Shown: piece by piece, positions 1 through 9,461 of the stretch
How the letters are laid out: each line of letters opens with the position of its first letter
Numbering within the stretch: the stretch's first letter is position 1
DNA from: Isohypsibius dastychi
Lineage: Eukaryota > Tardigrada > Eutardigrada > Parachela > Isohypsibiidae
NCBI GenBank assembly: GCA_034696485.1
Contig: JAQIWT010001252.1
Coordinates: 1-11,673, forward strand
Direction of reading: 5' to 3'
Length of the DNA: 11,673 nt
The notes under the pieces: model-generated
What the model saw: the letters and a program-made list of their open reading frames with translations, nothing else
The model's database searches: none
What the model was told of the DNA's origin: nothing
Program-made: the position numbers and the translations under genes

Positions 1-2099
1 TTTGCACCGCTATGGATAAGGTACGGGCACCCTGACTTCCGGTTGCACCATTATTGCTAGAAAACAATTGAGGAACTTTCATAAAAATGAGGTCGAACGA
101 TGTGTTAACGCCTGATTTTTTAGGCATTTGGATCTTTGATTAACCAGAATGCCGTGACGAGATTAGTTGATAATTCTTCTCGGAAAGTGTCGGAATTACT
201 GGCAAGATATTGCGATTCTTTGTTGAAGAAAAGGTACGAACTTCCGGTTGAGTTTTCGTTGTTGAAATTTCTAACCTGGTTTTTTTCGAGTTTACTGACA
301 AAGTTCTCGGTGTTTTATTTTCAGCACGAAGAATGCGGAGGAGAGCGAGTTGGATGACTACTTGAATCGCGTGATGATTGTCTTTAAATTCGTGGAAGAG
401 AAAGACGTCTTCCAGCAATATTACAGCAAAATGTTGGCCAAGCGACTTGTTCAGGGATTATCTGCTAGTGACGACTCAGAAGCTTCCATGATCTCCAAAC
501 TGAAGGTAAGATGATGAGATAACGGATGAATGCTAAGCTGTCGATTTTCAGTTCGCTCGATTTTTCGGTTTTGCGAAGCCTTCGAAAAAAGTTTTAACTT
601 TTTTCTCATTTCAGGCAATTTGTGGATTCGAATACACAGCCAAGTTGCAGAGAATGTTCCAGGATATCGGATTGAGCCGCGACTTGAACGATCAGTTTCG
701 AACACAGAATGAGAATTCTAATCGCGATTTGGGATTTGACTACGAATTTGCCGTCCAGATTCTCAGCACTGGCGCGTGGCCATTCACTCCTAATAGCCAG
801 CTTGTCCTGCCGATAGAGGTAAAATTCGAAATGTTTTTTGGGTTTTAGCGAAAGTAGCAAATGCGTCATCATGAATTTTGGTTTAGCTGGAACGTCCATT
901 GAATGTTTTCCGTGACTTTTATCATGCCAAATACAGCGGCCGGAAGTTGACCTGGCTCTTCAACCTTTCGCGCGTCGAATTGAGCACAAATTGCTTCAAG
1001 AATAAACATATTCTCCAGGTACGAAAATCTCGGTAATCTCATTCTTTTCGGCGTATCTCTTCATTTTTTGTGTTCTCTTCGCGAAATGATTTTTTGATTG
1101 TTTTTCTTTTCATTGGAGATAATGCAACGATTGTCAGATTTTTCCACGTTGCAACTTCCTTTCATTTTCGCGTTTTGTCATTTTTGATTTCTTTTGAACT
1201 TGTCCTAGATTTACCTGAAGATTGGGTTTTTTTGAAAGTCAATTTTAATGGACTTTTATGAAGTTGGTCATTTTAAATATTCTATGGGTTTTTGATTTTT
1301 GTCTGGTTTTTTAGTTGAGCACTCACCAGGCCTGCATTTTTCTGGCTTTCAACTCTCAGTTGATGTACACGTTGGGAAACCTTCAGACTCTTCTAAACTG
1401 TGGAAATCTCATGGTCAACCAAGTGGTGGCCGGATTATTGAAAGCCAAAATTTTGATTATGAATGAGGAATCGGAAGATGTTGATGAGAAAGATCTCGAA
1501 TCACCGGATGTGGTCATTCAACTCAACCTTGGGTTCAAAGCGTAAGTTTACTTAACGCTGGAATGTCCTGCCATTACCTGCCAGTTTTTTGTTTGTGAAC
1601 AATTAATATTATATAATTGGAAGTCAATAAAAGTTAAATTAAATTTAAAATTTAATTATTTCTTTTTTGCCGAAGATCCTCCTTTTCTCTTTTACGAACT
1701 CTTGACTTCTGGATTCTTAACGTTTATTCTTCTTGCAGTAAGAAACTACGACTGAATTTGATTGTTCCGCTGAAATCCGAGCAGAAAGCTGAAGACGAGT
1801 CGACAAATAAAGTTATCGAGGAGGATCGGAAATTGTTGGTGCAAGCAATGATTGTTCGTATCATGAAGACAAAGAAGCAGTCACGACATCAGGACTTGAT
1901 TGCCGATACTATCAAGCTGCTGACAAAACACTTCACTCCCAGTGTCCTTATCATCAAGGTAATTTTTCCAACTTGTGGCCTTTTTGTTAATTGTTCGAAC
2001 GCTTTGGGTTTTTTGCAGAAATCCATTGAAATTCTGATCCAGAAAGAGTACATGAAGAGGAGTGATGAGGATCGCGATCAGTATGAATACATCGCTTGA
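1..2099 (+). CDS. cul-1: Cullin-1, C-terminal half (spliced, 5' end outside window)
   Basis: CUL1 is the rigid scaffold of SCF (SKP1-cullin-F-box) E3 ubiquitin ligases; its C-terminal half binds RBX1 and the E2 enzyme. Eight exons join in frame: 1-20, 124-233, 325-505, 615-818, 887-1018, 1315-1541, 1739-1958, 2019-2099. Every intron is GT..AG, and together they give 390 residues, about half of a usual ~776-residue CUL1. CUL1 signatures read directly across the junctions: CTAMDK then [109 protein letters not shown], and an end in YEYIA before TGA. The pattern matches CUL1 rather than CUL2-CUL5. The stretch encoded by the middle of exon 6 (about 1345-1500) is the most diverged from the vertebrate form. 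The first exon is only its last 20 bases, so the N-terminal SKP1-binding half lies upstream of the window. Confidence 0.97.
35..250 (+). repeat. 11-bp repeat ACTTCCGGTTG near the donors of two consecutive cullin introns
   Basis: The same 11 bases occur at 35-45 (intron 1, donor at 21) and 240-250 (intron 2, donor at 234). Both introns also open with GTACG. The core CCGGAAGT (reverse strand) resembles an Ets-family site and recurs as a palindrome in the 3' UTR at 2111-2125. This could be chance, a relic of intron duplication, or an intronic control element. Confidence 0.3.
1637..1657. repeat. AT-only palindrome inside cullin intron 6
   Basis: Arms AATTAAATTT (1637-1646) and AAATTTAATT (1648-1657) are perfect reverse complements around one A, inside the 197-bp intron 1542-1738. 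Such palindromes are common in AT-rich introns; no function is inferred. Confidence 0.5.
1739..2099 (+). other. cul-1: Cullin winged-helix B / neddylation region (last two exons)
   Basis: Exons 7 and 8 encode the end of the cullin-homology domain and the winged-helix B domain. The motif IVRIMK is intact; by homology its lysine (codon 1866-1868) is the site where NEDD8 is attached (Lys720 in human CUL1), the switch that frees RBX1 and activates the ligase. The residues after it ([18 protein letters not shown]) keep the basic-then-helical character of the family with changed residues. Exon 8 starts at a phase-0 junction and encodes [14 protein letters not shown], the usual recognition-helix ending. 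The 60-bp intron between them (1959-2018) is the shortest in the gene. Confidence 0.93.
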
Positions 2100-2330
2100 A
2101 CTTGTAACATACTTCCGGCGGAAGTCGTTTTGACAGACTTTTGTTAACTTCTAGAATAACTGGTGATTCAGTTTCTTGACAACTCCTTATTTTGTATTGC
2201 CGTATTCATCGATGTATATCGTCACCCTCTTTTTTTAGTAGAAATAATCTCAGGCACTTGAAACGGTGGTTGCTTGGTTCGCGGTGCTCGTTCTGAGAAG
2301 TTATGGAATAAATCTGCAGAAATTTGTCCT
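2100..2330 (+). other. 3' UTR of cullin-1 with poly(A) signal
   Basis: After the TGA at 2097-2099 the first canonical AATAAA on the + strand is at 2307-2312, followed by a GT-containing stretch. The cleavage site would then be near 2325-2335. A 15-bp near-palindrome with 7-bp arms (ACTTCCG / CGGAAGT, 2111-2125) lies just after the stop. The last UTR bases come within about 20 bp of the stop codon of the convergent minus-strand exon. The exact 3' end is inferred. Confidence 0.6.
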
Positions 2331-2345
2331 CACGGTGTCATCAGT

Positions 2346-2692
2346 TTAAAAGGTCACCTGCAGAGGGCCTTCCACATCGTCCATGGCTTCATCGGTCATT
2401 TCGATATTTTCCCGGCTGCTGTTATTATTATTTGGGTCATCATCCAGTGTAGAGGGATGAGGAGGAGATTGTTGTGCAGTTGGCGAATGAGTTGTTAATA
2501 ATGGTGAGGAATCATCCCGGGGCGTCGATTGGCAATTGTCTCTCTCCTCAACTCCACGATTCATCTCCTCCTCTTCTACCTCGTTCTCTTCCCTGACCGT
2601 CGTTGCATCATCATCCAGCTTCATTCTCTCTTTCATATCTATTCCATCCAAACTGACCAACGTCCCATTCTTCTCATCTTCTTCCTCTTCTC
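2346..2692 (-). CDS. Last coding exon of an unidentified minus-strand gene: acidic C-terminal tail
   Basis: On the minus strand an acceptor TTTTTCACAG (plus 2693-2702) is followed by about 115 codons open to a TAA at 2346-2348. The exon starts with two bases that complete a split codon (phase 1). The product begins with a Glu/Asp run (EEEEDEKNGT), then a Lys/Glu/Met stretch (DMKERMKLDDD), a second acidic run, a Ser/Pro/Gln/His-rich linker, NNNN, and a final acidic segment ending QVTF. It appears disordered, with no fold or catalytic motif visible. The last residues (V-x-F) fit a class II PDZ-ligand pattern, which would suit a membrane or scaffold protein tail, but this is only a pattern match. 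An intron-less reading would extend the frame to an ATG at 2766-2768, adding a hydrophobic stretch; the good splice site makes the exon model more likely. The gene family is not recognised. It is convergent with cullin-1, and its upstream exons must lie at higher coordinates. Confidence 0.6.
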
Positions 2693-2769
2693 CTGTGAAA
2701 AAGAGAACAAATGAATGAGGGAGAATATTTAAATGAGCTACGATTTTTGAATAGATATTATTAATCATG

Positions 2770-5495
2770 ACACGTGCCCCCAGTATCCCTTGATTGTCTC
2801 GATCAACTCAATTGTGAATATTGCCACTTGTGAAAATGAATGAGAGATGAGCTAATTATACCTGAAGTTGGAAGAGATGAAAATGAGGTGCTTCAGTTAC
2901 AAACTATCCCCCATCAACATTCCTGCTGACCGGAAATAACCTTTTAGATTTCAGTTCTCACTTCAAGCTAACTGATCGCTATTCGGTCAAAACGAATCCT
3001 TTCTTTCGCAATACGTGTAATGAAGAAAACTCGAGCGGAGTCGTTCGAAGGTCTGAGCCGTATTACGTTGACAGATAGGAAAAATCCAGACAGATCACCG
3101 AATTAAATGTGAATAAAATGAAAAGGTAAACACATTAAAAACCAATCTTCTACCACTTGAAATGTGTGACTTATTCCCTTTTGTGAAAAAGGGGAATATT
3201 GAAAATGCAATTGAGCAGATATGTACTGTATGCCAGATTACTCTCCTCTCTTTCCTTGGTTTTGAAATGAAGAGTCAGATGGCCGAATGAGATGAACAAC
3301 TGAACAACAAAAAGAGAAAATCACAAATCCGGATCAGCTTTTAATTTCTCTCCTCTCATTTTATCAAACAGGTGTGAAATGTTGAATATTAATCACATTC
3401 AAACGAGCTAACATTCACAGCGGGAAATCAGATTTATTCTAAACCTGTCATCATTCAGAACATACACTCATTCCGCCGTGATTCAATGCAGTTAAAAAAA
3501 CTTTTGCTTCTTTGGCCAGTTGAGAGTGGTCATATCTCTGAAACTGGATCTCTCCTTTCGAAAAAGTAATTCAAATCATTTGGGATTAGAAATATTTTTC
3601 CCTCCTTTCCATTCGAGCGGTAAAAGGAGCTGTCTCTTTTGATTTTTACCAAATGATTCCCCAAGAGAAATATCCAGCCGCAAAAACTGACTGACCTCCT
3701 TCCCCATCTACATTTCCCTAACCGCAGTCCTTCAGTTCTTTCAGAAATCTTCCACCTCGTCAATCTTTTACTCTTCTGTAAAACCAAATGAAATTCCGAC
3801 GATGTTTCATATGCATCCTTTATCCCGAAATTGAAACGTGAGAACGACACGGTTGACAGCAACAGGAAACCTATCAATTTCTAAACCGGAATGATGCGAA
3901 TGTTGCTCATTTTGAAAAGGTATTGATATGAATAAAAGGTGGTCACGCGGACGGGATGATCAAGAGGAGGAGATGCATCTCGTAAAATCTCATCATTTCC
4001 TCTTCATCCCAGCTTTCATTTATAGAAGAGACAAGGTATATATCGCAACGTTCGTGACCGAATTCACTTGCTACAGTTGTCATGTTTAACAACCTTTCCA
4101 TGCGACACCTTTTCATGTCAAACTTCTAACCAACGCTCACTGACGAACTATAATTAATCGACGCGCGGCAACAAAATAAAATCACACCAATAACCAAAAT
4201 AAAGGGTGGGGGATGAGAAACAGAACATTTTGTAAGAATTACGGCGCGACATACATTGTGAATAATACATGGTTAGGAGCTCAACGGTTTGATGAAGCTT
4301 TTCACGGTGTGAAGTACTGGTAAAGCAACCCCTGTTCTACGTTTACGACTTTGAAATAAACAAGTAGACACGCAAATGCACCGCGTTCGGAAACTTGCCC
4401 AGATCACCCGATCCCCAATTTTCCGTTCTCAAAATGGATGTACTGTATTAAAAGCTTTGGCTGAACTTCAGTTGAGCTTCAGAAAAGTTCGCTGACGAAT
4501 TACCGTACACGAAATACCTTGCGACATACGCGCCATCTTTGAACGTTGTTTTCTTCTACCGCTAACCAACGAGCCTCAATTCCTGGTGACAACGCGGGTT
4601 GCGTTCTTGTTCCATGTTTAGTAAAATTCAAGTAAATTAACTCTCGTAAACAAACTTGTTGTGATCATGCGGTTGAGTGACAAGCTTCACGACAGTTGAC
4701 CTTTCCTTCATCTTTTCAGCCTAACAGCGGGATTCGATAAAAATTCACACAATCTAAATTCAAAGTATCTCATCTCATCCAGCATCTCATTTAGAGATGG
4801 GAGTATTGTTATAAATTGATGAGGGATGATTATTTGAAAAGTTAGAAGTTAAACTGCCTGTGAAGCAAGCGTGTGCCTGACCATTGTCCACTTTACACCT
4901 TTCGATTCAATTGTCTGTCTAACGCTGATACCTTTTCATATTTCTATTATCCCTTTCCCATTTTCCACGTTTGGAGGGGATTAAATGCACACCGCCACTT
5001 TTCATCCATTTTCAATATCGTTCCGGATGAGCGGTGTGACACTTTCGCCGGATTTAATCTCCCGAAACGCCGTCCAGTCAGACCATCAGGAAGTCACATC
5101 TGCATTTGATCCCATCCGGTGTTTCCATCACCTGAAATCAGTTGCGTCCAAATCAATCAACCCGGCCGCCATTTTGTTTTTATTCAGACTTTTGATTTAT
5201 GGGTTTGTTTTTCAGCAGACTTGATTTTCTCCACCCGGTACGTAAACAAGCTCCCGAATAATCACTGGGAAGAAGACAGATGGTATTGCCCCACTTTTAT
5301 TCCATCCTCATAAACCTGATCCTGACCTCGAAATTCAAATGCAGATTTGTTGAAATTCAAATTGACATGCCTTGCAACTATTATCCCCTCCGGTCCTCCC
5401 TTCCTGGACCTCTGGGACGCAGGAAGTAGACACTCATCCTCATTGTGTCATTTGGGAGATATTTGCGCCAGACGGTGTGTGGTCACATTCTCAAA
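2770..5495. other. Gene-free block next to the minus-strand exon
   Basis: No frame on either strand shows a recognisable protein. The longest minus-strand frame (3530-3877) has an ATG and a hydrophobic start, but no splice context or family resemblance. Short repeats are present: ATCTCAT three times at 4767-4790 followed by the hairpin CATCTC/GAGATG (4783-4799), and GAAATTCAAAT twice (5330-5340, 5352-5362). An imperfect hairpin ATTCCCTTTT / AAAAAGGGGAAT lies at 3173-3197. The block could be intron of the minus-strand gene or intergenic DNA. Confidence 0.5.
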
Positions 5496-5499
5496 CAGC

Positions 5500-5528
5500 C
5501 ACTGACCAGCGGTCAATCAGTGACGTCA
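5500..5528. promoter_or_regulatory. Candidate regulatory module: TGACC-AGC-GGTCA plus perfect CRE palindrome
   Basis: TGACGTCA at 5521-5528 is the full palindromic cAMP-response element bound by CREB/ATF-type bZIP factors. Just upstream, TGACC (5503-5507) and GGTCA (5511-5515) form an inverted pair of nuclear-receptor-like half-sites three bases apart, and CACTGA/TCAGTG (5500-5505, 5517-5522) frames them. Sites are seen directly; occupancy and target gene are inference. Confidence 0.35.
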
Positions 5529-5529
5529 T

Positions 5530-7815
5530 CTGGATTAAACATATTTGAATATCGCCCATTGATTTCCATCGGATGCTTTATTCCATTTCATCCATATCGG
5601 TGCGCTCTGATTGTCCACTCGTGATTTTGTTCAAACAAACTCAAGTGACCACCTTTTCATACTCTTATCCATAATGCGTTCATGATTGAATCTCATTCAC
5701 CCATCCGCCATTCATCCTCAAGGACTCACGTAAGTCAATCGAAAATTCGTAAAAAATATTAGTGTTTGTGAAAATTTAGCTTTCATGTGAAATGTGATCA
5801 GTGACCGAATCCTGATTGGAATTTTAGTTGTGAGCTGACCCAGCCAGTCGCTTTTAGCTGGCAGCTTTTGCTATTGATGGAAAGTGGATGATTGTTGAGT
5901 GGGAATTGTTTTGTGGTAATGAAGTGAAAAGGTGTATTGTTTCAAGTGACCGATCGCCCGCCAGGTGATGCACACCAAAGATGATCAGGGCTAATTAAGG
6001 TCGTTAACACCTCTGCTCCATTTACCAGCATTTAATTTTTCACACCAGATACCCCTGATTTAAATCATAAACTGAGAAAGAAACAAGGAAGGCTAAACAA
6101 AAAATATAGTTTTTTTATCAGATCGAAATTTACATCAATGGAAAAACTTTGTTTAATATACCAGATTTTAAAGAAATCATTGTCGCAAAGTCGGCCGTGG
6201 GACCATTTTGTGGTGTAAAGATTTCGAATGCCAGCATTCTACAAGAATCTGACGAAACCCAGCTCACGACAATTCAAGATGGCGCTGTGAAGTTGGGCGG
6301 TTTTTTCGGTTCAGAGCATAGATAATCTCAAACAGTTGTAAAGTTCGCGTGATATTTCCCTCTAGTTATGCTCCATTCAGTTCACCTGAACATGAAATGA
6401 ATCCATAATCAGTGTCAAAATCAAACAAGCTGTTTCAAAACGCTAATTCGCCTCATTTCTCCCCTTCGTGCAGCTTCGAGGATTCTGCAGCTGATTTGTC
6501 CGTTCATAATCGTCACAACATTCAAATCCATCACGCAATGTTGACTTTATCAAAACGGTCAAAACTCAAAACGGACACTTGCTTTTTGACAGAACGGAAG
6601 ATATTTCGCAAAGAGTAGATTTGGGATAATTGAAGGTGGGATGAGCTCAAATGGCGGCCGGACCGGGACATCATCCAGAATAAAGACAGGTGGTCAAATC
6701 AAGTTTAAATAATCAGCCACATGTGCACATCTCATTGCTCTCTCGAATGTCCGAGTTTATTTTCAGTTTAAACAATTAGGGATTATTGTAATTTGCCCTT
6801 GTCTTTGCTCAGTCATCCCATCTGCTCTCCTGCAAATATCAACACCTACACTTAACAATACACTCTTCATCAATCTTATAAACAGAAAGTTCATAACTCA
6901 CCAATAATTATTTTCTGAAAGAAATTTCAAATGAGAAAGTTTCTCTTTCTTTTCGGGTAAAATTTTTAAAGAAAAATTACATGAGGTAGACAGAAGTTTG
7001 GAAAGTGGTGTAATTGTCACCTGTCACTTTCAGGCATGATCAGGTTTTAGGTTGGATCATCCCTTCTTCCCCCTTCATCCAAACCATAAAGCACGTTGAA
7101 TAAAAGCGATTGCAAAATCACACCAGATGCCGATTTATATTTTCACTCTCACTTTTAACAGCCCACCGTCGGTTTCATCCAGACTACCATCTCCGCGGCA
7201 CAGCAGTTGTCAGATTTCACTCGCGCAATTAATCCGTCCGACTGCCACCAACACCTTCCCTTGATCCAATTTGAAAAGAGATTAAAAGCGGACTTTTGAT
7301 TGCCGGGAATTGATTTTATTTTATAGCTCCTGGAAGGTCGCCATTTTTAAGGGTTATTTACTTTGAACGTGGCGCGCATCCGTCTGCTTGCTCTCAAGTG
7401 CCACCTCCTGTTCTTGTCGGACGTTTGATATGGTAAACATGAGCAGTGCGGAAGAAGTGTAGACAGACACTCATTAGGCCTCTGCTTCATCAAGTTTTAT
7501 GTCAAGTAATTATTCAGATTTTAGAGAGACTGTGCCAGATTATAAAAGAAAGTTCAAGTGTAATTACTACCAGAAGCTCATGTTCGCATTTCCAAGCGAT
7601 TTAAACAAGGTCACAAGGTGATTCTATCGGATCAAAAACAAGCGGAAAAAACCCTGAAAAATTCATAACAATATTCCATAATATACTAAAAAGTTTTTCA
7701 CGAAACATGAGGCCTTCTCAGAGTTTGTGTGTCCGGGATGCTTTGTCATAAAATGGAGTGATAGCGCTGCAAAGTCTGGATTCTATTCTGTTGTAAAATA
7801 TCCCATACTGTAATT
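5530..7815. other. Gene-free block with scattered E-boxes
   Basis: No convincing coding segment on either strand. CAGGTG/CACCTG E-boxes occur at 5962-5967, 6383-6388, 6687-6692 and 7018-7023. A strong-looking plus donor (CAC then GTAAGT, GT near 5729) has no coding frame attached and could be the end of a noncoding exon. GAGAAA-G-TTTCTC at 6933-6945 is a small palindrome. Nothing else stands out. Confidence 0.45.
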
Positions 7816-7817
7816 GC

Positions 7818-7844
7818 AAATAATTCAAATAATTCAAATAATTC
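7818..7844. repeat. Three exact tandem copies of a 9-bp unit (AAATAATTC)
   Basis: Units at 7818-7826, 7827-7835 and 7836-7844 are identical. It is a short AT-rich minisatellite and probably varies in copy number. No coding context. Confidence 0.9.
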
Positions 7845-7952
7845 TGTTGCATTTAAATTTAATAAATTTTACAGCATACAACTTCACGATGACGAAATTT
7901 TTTGTTGATGTAATTCGATTTTCGAAATTGAATGCTGGCAAACCAAGTCAGA

Positions 7953-7998
7953 GCTACAACCAAGGCTGTAGATACATCTATACAGCCTTGGCTACAAC
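7953..7998. repeat. 30-bp hairpin element bounded by 8-bp direct repeats
   Basis: GCTACAAC occurs at 7953-7960 and again at 7991-7998. Between them lies CAAGGCTGTA (7961-7970), a 10-base loop, and TACAGCCTTG (7981-7990), whose arms are perfect reverse complements. One further C/G pair is contributed by the repeats, making 11 bp. The layout, exact direct repeats touching an exact inverted repeat, is that of a target-site duplication around a tiny insertion, and 8 bp is the duplication size of hAT-type transposons. At 30 bp it could only be a relic or non-autonomous fragment. A transcribed hairpin or protein-binding palindrome is the alternative. Confidence 0.55.
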
Positions 7999-8159
7999 GT
8001 GGGTTGATTTTACGGTTGTTGACCGAAGAAATGGCAGCACGAGGAAACAGGCGCGTTGAAAAAGAGGACAAAGTGCAGACGCTTAATTAACACGTTGATG
8101 GGACTTTCCTTTCTTTTTCCTGTGTTCTCATCGTGTTATCAGATCATATCAGATATCAT

Positions 8160-8335
8160 TCCAAGGTGGTAGGTGCCTGATTAATGACGTTGATTAGAAG
8201 GCCAGGTCGTCCGTCTCACCTGATTGGTCCAGGTGACCGCTTGACCATTCAGGTGAGCCAATCAGGTCGCACGCTCTCTGTCCGCCTCTCTCTCCCTCGC
8301 CTCTCTTTCATTGTTTATAAATGCCTTTTCCGGTG
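8160..8335 (+). promoter_or_regulatory. Promoter-like cluster: CCAAT/E-box inverted repeat, CT tract, TATA box
   Basis: ACCTGATTGG (8218-8227) and CCAATCAGGT (8258-8267) are perfect 10-bp inverted repeats, each joining a CCAAT box to an E-box-like half. CAGGTG/CACCTG occurs three times here (8217-8222, 8230-8235, 8250-8255). A CT-rich tract (8272-8309, GAGA-type on the other strand) follows, then TTTATAAA at 8314-8321. The order and spacing resemble a polymerase II promoter firing rightwards near 8345, but no initiator motif is obvious and TTTATAAA is itself palindromic, so direction is uncertain. Confidence 0.4.
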
Positions 8336-8344
8336 TATCTGAAT

Positions 8345-8553
8345 TCGAGCTGATAAGAAAAGTAAATCAACTCGTCTGGCCTCACTTTTTTGCCTCACAT
8401 TTTTATTCTCGACGAGGTGAATTGGAAACGCACTTTGACACACTTTTGCGCCGATTTTCCGCGAGGAGGAATTTGAATTTCGATACTGTTGTTTATTATT
8501 TTTTACAATCTGGATTACATTATTTTTTCGACCGGCTCATTTTTCCCCACAAG
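8345..8553 (+). other. Possible noncoding first exon ending at a strong splice donor
   Basis: If the TATA box at 8314-8321 is used, transcription would begin around 8345. A good donor AAG|GTGAGA follows with its GT at 8554-8555. A frame is open through the segment, but it lacks an in-frame ATG before the donor and its Phe/Leu/Tyr-rich translation matches nothing I know, so a 5' UTR exon is the more natural reading. Purely predictive. Confidence 0.2.
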
Positions 8554-9095
8554 GTGAGATTATACAGAATTAAAGTCGATGCGTCATATGACGCTTGCTT
8601 ACTTGAGGGAAAGATGTGTTCGAGCTGCGAACTTTTGGAAAATGAGAGTAGAGCACCTCCACCGTCACCGCGTTGAAATCTGAAAGGAAAGTAGCTGAGG
8701 CGAGGAAAGGAGTGTCGAAGGTTTATTTATAACCTCTCATGTTGTTCATGTAATACCTTCTCCCTCTCTCCTTAACTATTCACCGCGATGCGCACCGGTC
8801 TTCTGGGCCAAATCTCACCGCTCAATTCGGCCTTCTCAAATTGCTGAGAGACGACCAAGGAACGAAAGATGAGCAAGAGCTTCGTCTACTTTTGAAGGCA
8901 TTTGAAATTTTAGATCATCTGCCTGCACTTCTCCCTTGTCATTTTCGACCTTTTTACAATCTAGAATTCCCAATTTCATTTTCAAGGTTGATACTCTATT
9001 ACATTTCTGAGTTAAAATTACAGTGCGTATTTCCAGGTAACGCAGTATTTGCTGACCGGACGGCCGCATTTGCGAATGTCGTTTTACCTGTTCAG

Positions 9096-9157
9096 GTGAC
9101 AAAGTTACGGAGTGAGAGCATTGACCACAAATCTACACGAAATGGATACACTCAAAG
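9096..9157 (+). other. Possible small exon carrying a start codon (MDTLK...)
   Basis: An acceptor-like TACCTGTTCAG ends at 9095, and AAAG|GTAAAG provides a donor at 9158. Between them is ATG (9142-9144) in good context (A at -3, G at +4), giving M-D-T-L-K plus one base, i.e. phase 1. It would suit a second exon downstream of the promoter-like cluster at 8160-8335. No following exon in matching phase was found: the acceptors near 9930 and 10205 both lead to early stops. Low confidence. Confidence 0.15.
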
Positions 9158-9400
9158 GTAAAGTGGCATTGGTTAAAGCGCGTCGATTCATTAAGATATC
9201 CCAGCTAGTTAAAACAACATCCCATTCCCGGGGGGATTTTTCATGCATTTCCCAGGGGTCCTCGTTTTCTAAATGAAATATTCCGTAATCAGCGCTGCGT
9301 ATTGTTTTTGTGCACTACGTGGCTAGCGATTTTATTAACCTGCGGCGCTTGTCCGCTTGATGGTTGTGCTGCAATCGACAATTAAAACAAAGGCCCTATG

Positions 9401-9461
9401 GTCAGGAGGGGGGCCGGGGGCGCGCAGATGGCAGATTTTGGGTGATGTCAGGTCAGGTCAG
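9401..9461. repeat. G-rich tract and triple GTCAG repeat
   Basis: Two long G runs broken by CC (about 9405-9420) continue into CGCGC. Then three back-to-back GTCAG units at 9447-9461 create overlapping AGGTCA-type half-sites. The G runs do not make a canonical four-run quadruplex. This is a local GC peak in otherwise AT-rich DNA. Confidence 0.5.

Noticed and set aside
2862-2890. Possible extra minus-strand exon (SSLPTS-like) with donor CAG|GTATAA in the right phase for the acidic exon
   Set aside because: The phase fits, but the frame is open for only about 30 bases before a TGA and the acceptor lacks any pyrimidine tract.
3530-3877. 115-codon minus-strand frame with hydrophobic start (MIGFLLLS...)
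   Set aside because: No family resemblance, no splice or promoter context; a frame this long occurs by chance in several kb of noncoding DNA.
4873-5313. Three overlapping plus-strand frames
   Set aside because: Mutually overlapping in different frames, odd composition, no motif.
6412-6618. Ser/His-rich plus-strand frame of 68 codons
   Set aside because: No ATG near its start, only a weak acceptor, no recognised domain.
6933-6954. Heat-shock element from GAA/TTC words
   Set aside because: The GAA and TTC units are off the strict 5-bp phasing needed.
6040-7128. Repeat of TCACACCAGAT at 6040 and 7118
   Set aside because: Several tens of 11-base matches are expected by chance in a window this long; no positional logic.
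8311-8676. 121-codon plus-strand frame over the TATA box
   Set aside because: It runs through the TATA box, lacks an in-frame ATG until near its end, and is crossed by a good splice donor; more likely noncoding exon plus intron.
8836-9161. Long frames on both strands over the same bases
   Set aside because: Both are open and neither has family similarity or consistent splice context, so coding on either strand cannot be supported.
9405-9420. G-quadruplex
   Set aside because: Only two long G runs are present; four separated runs of three or more are not.
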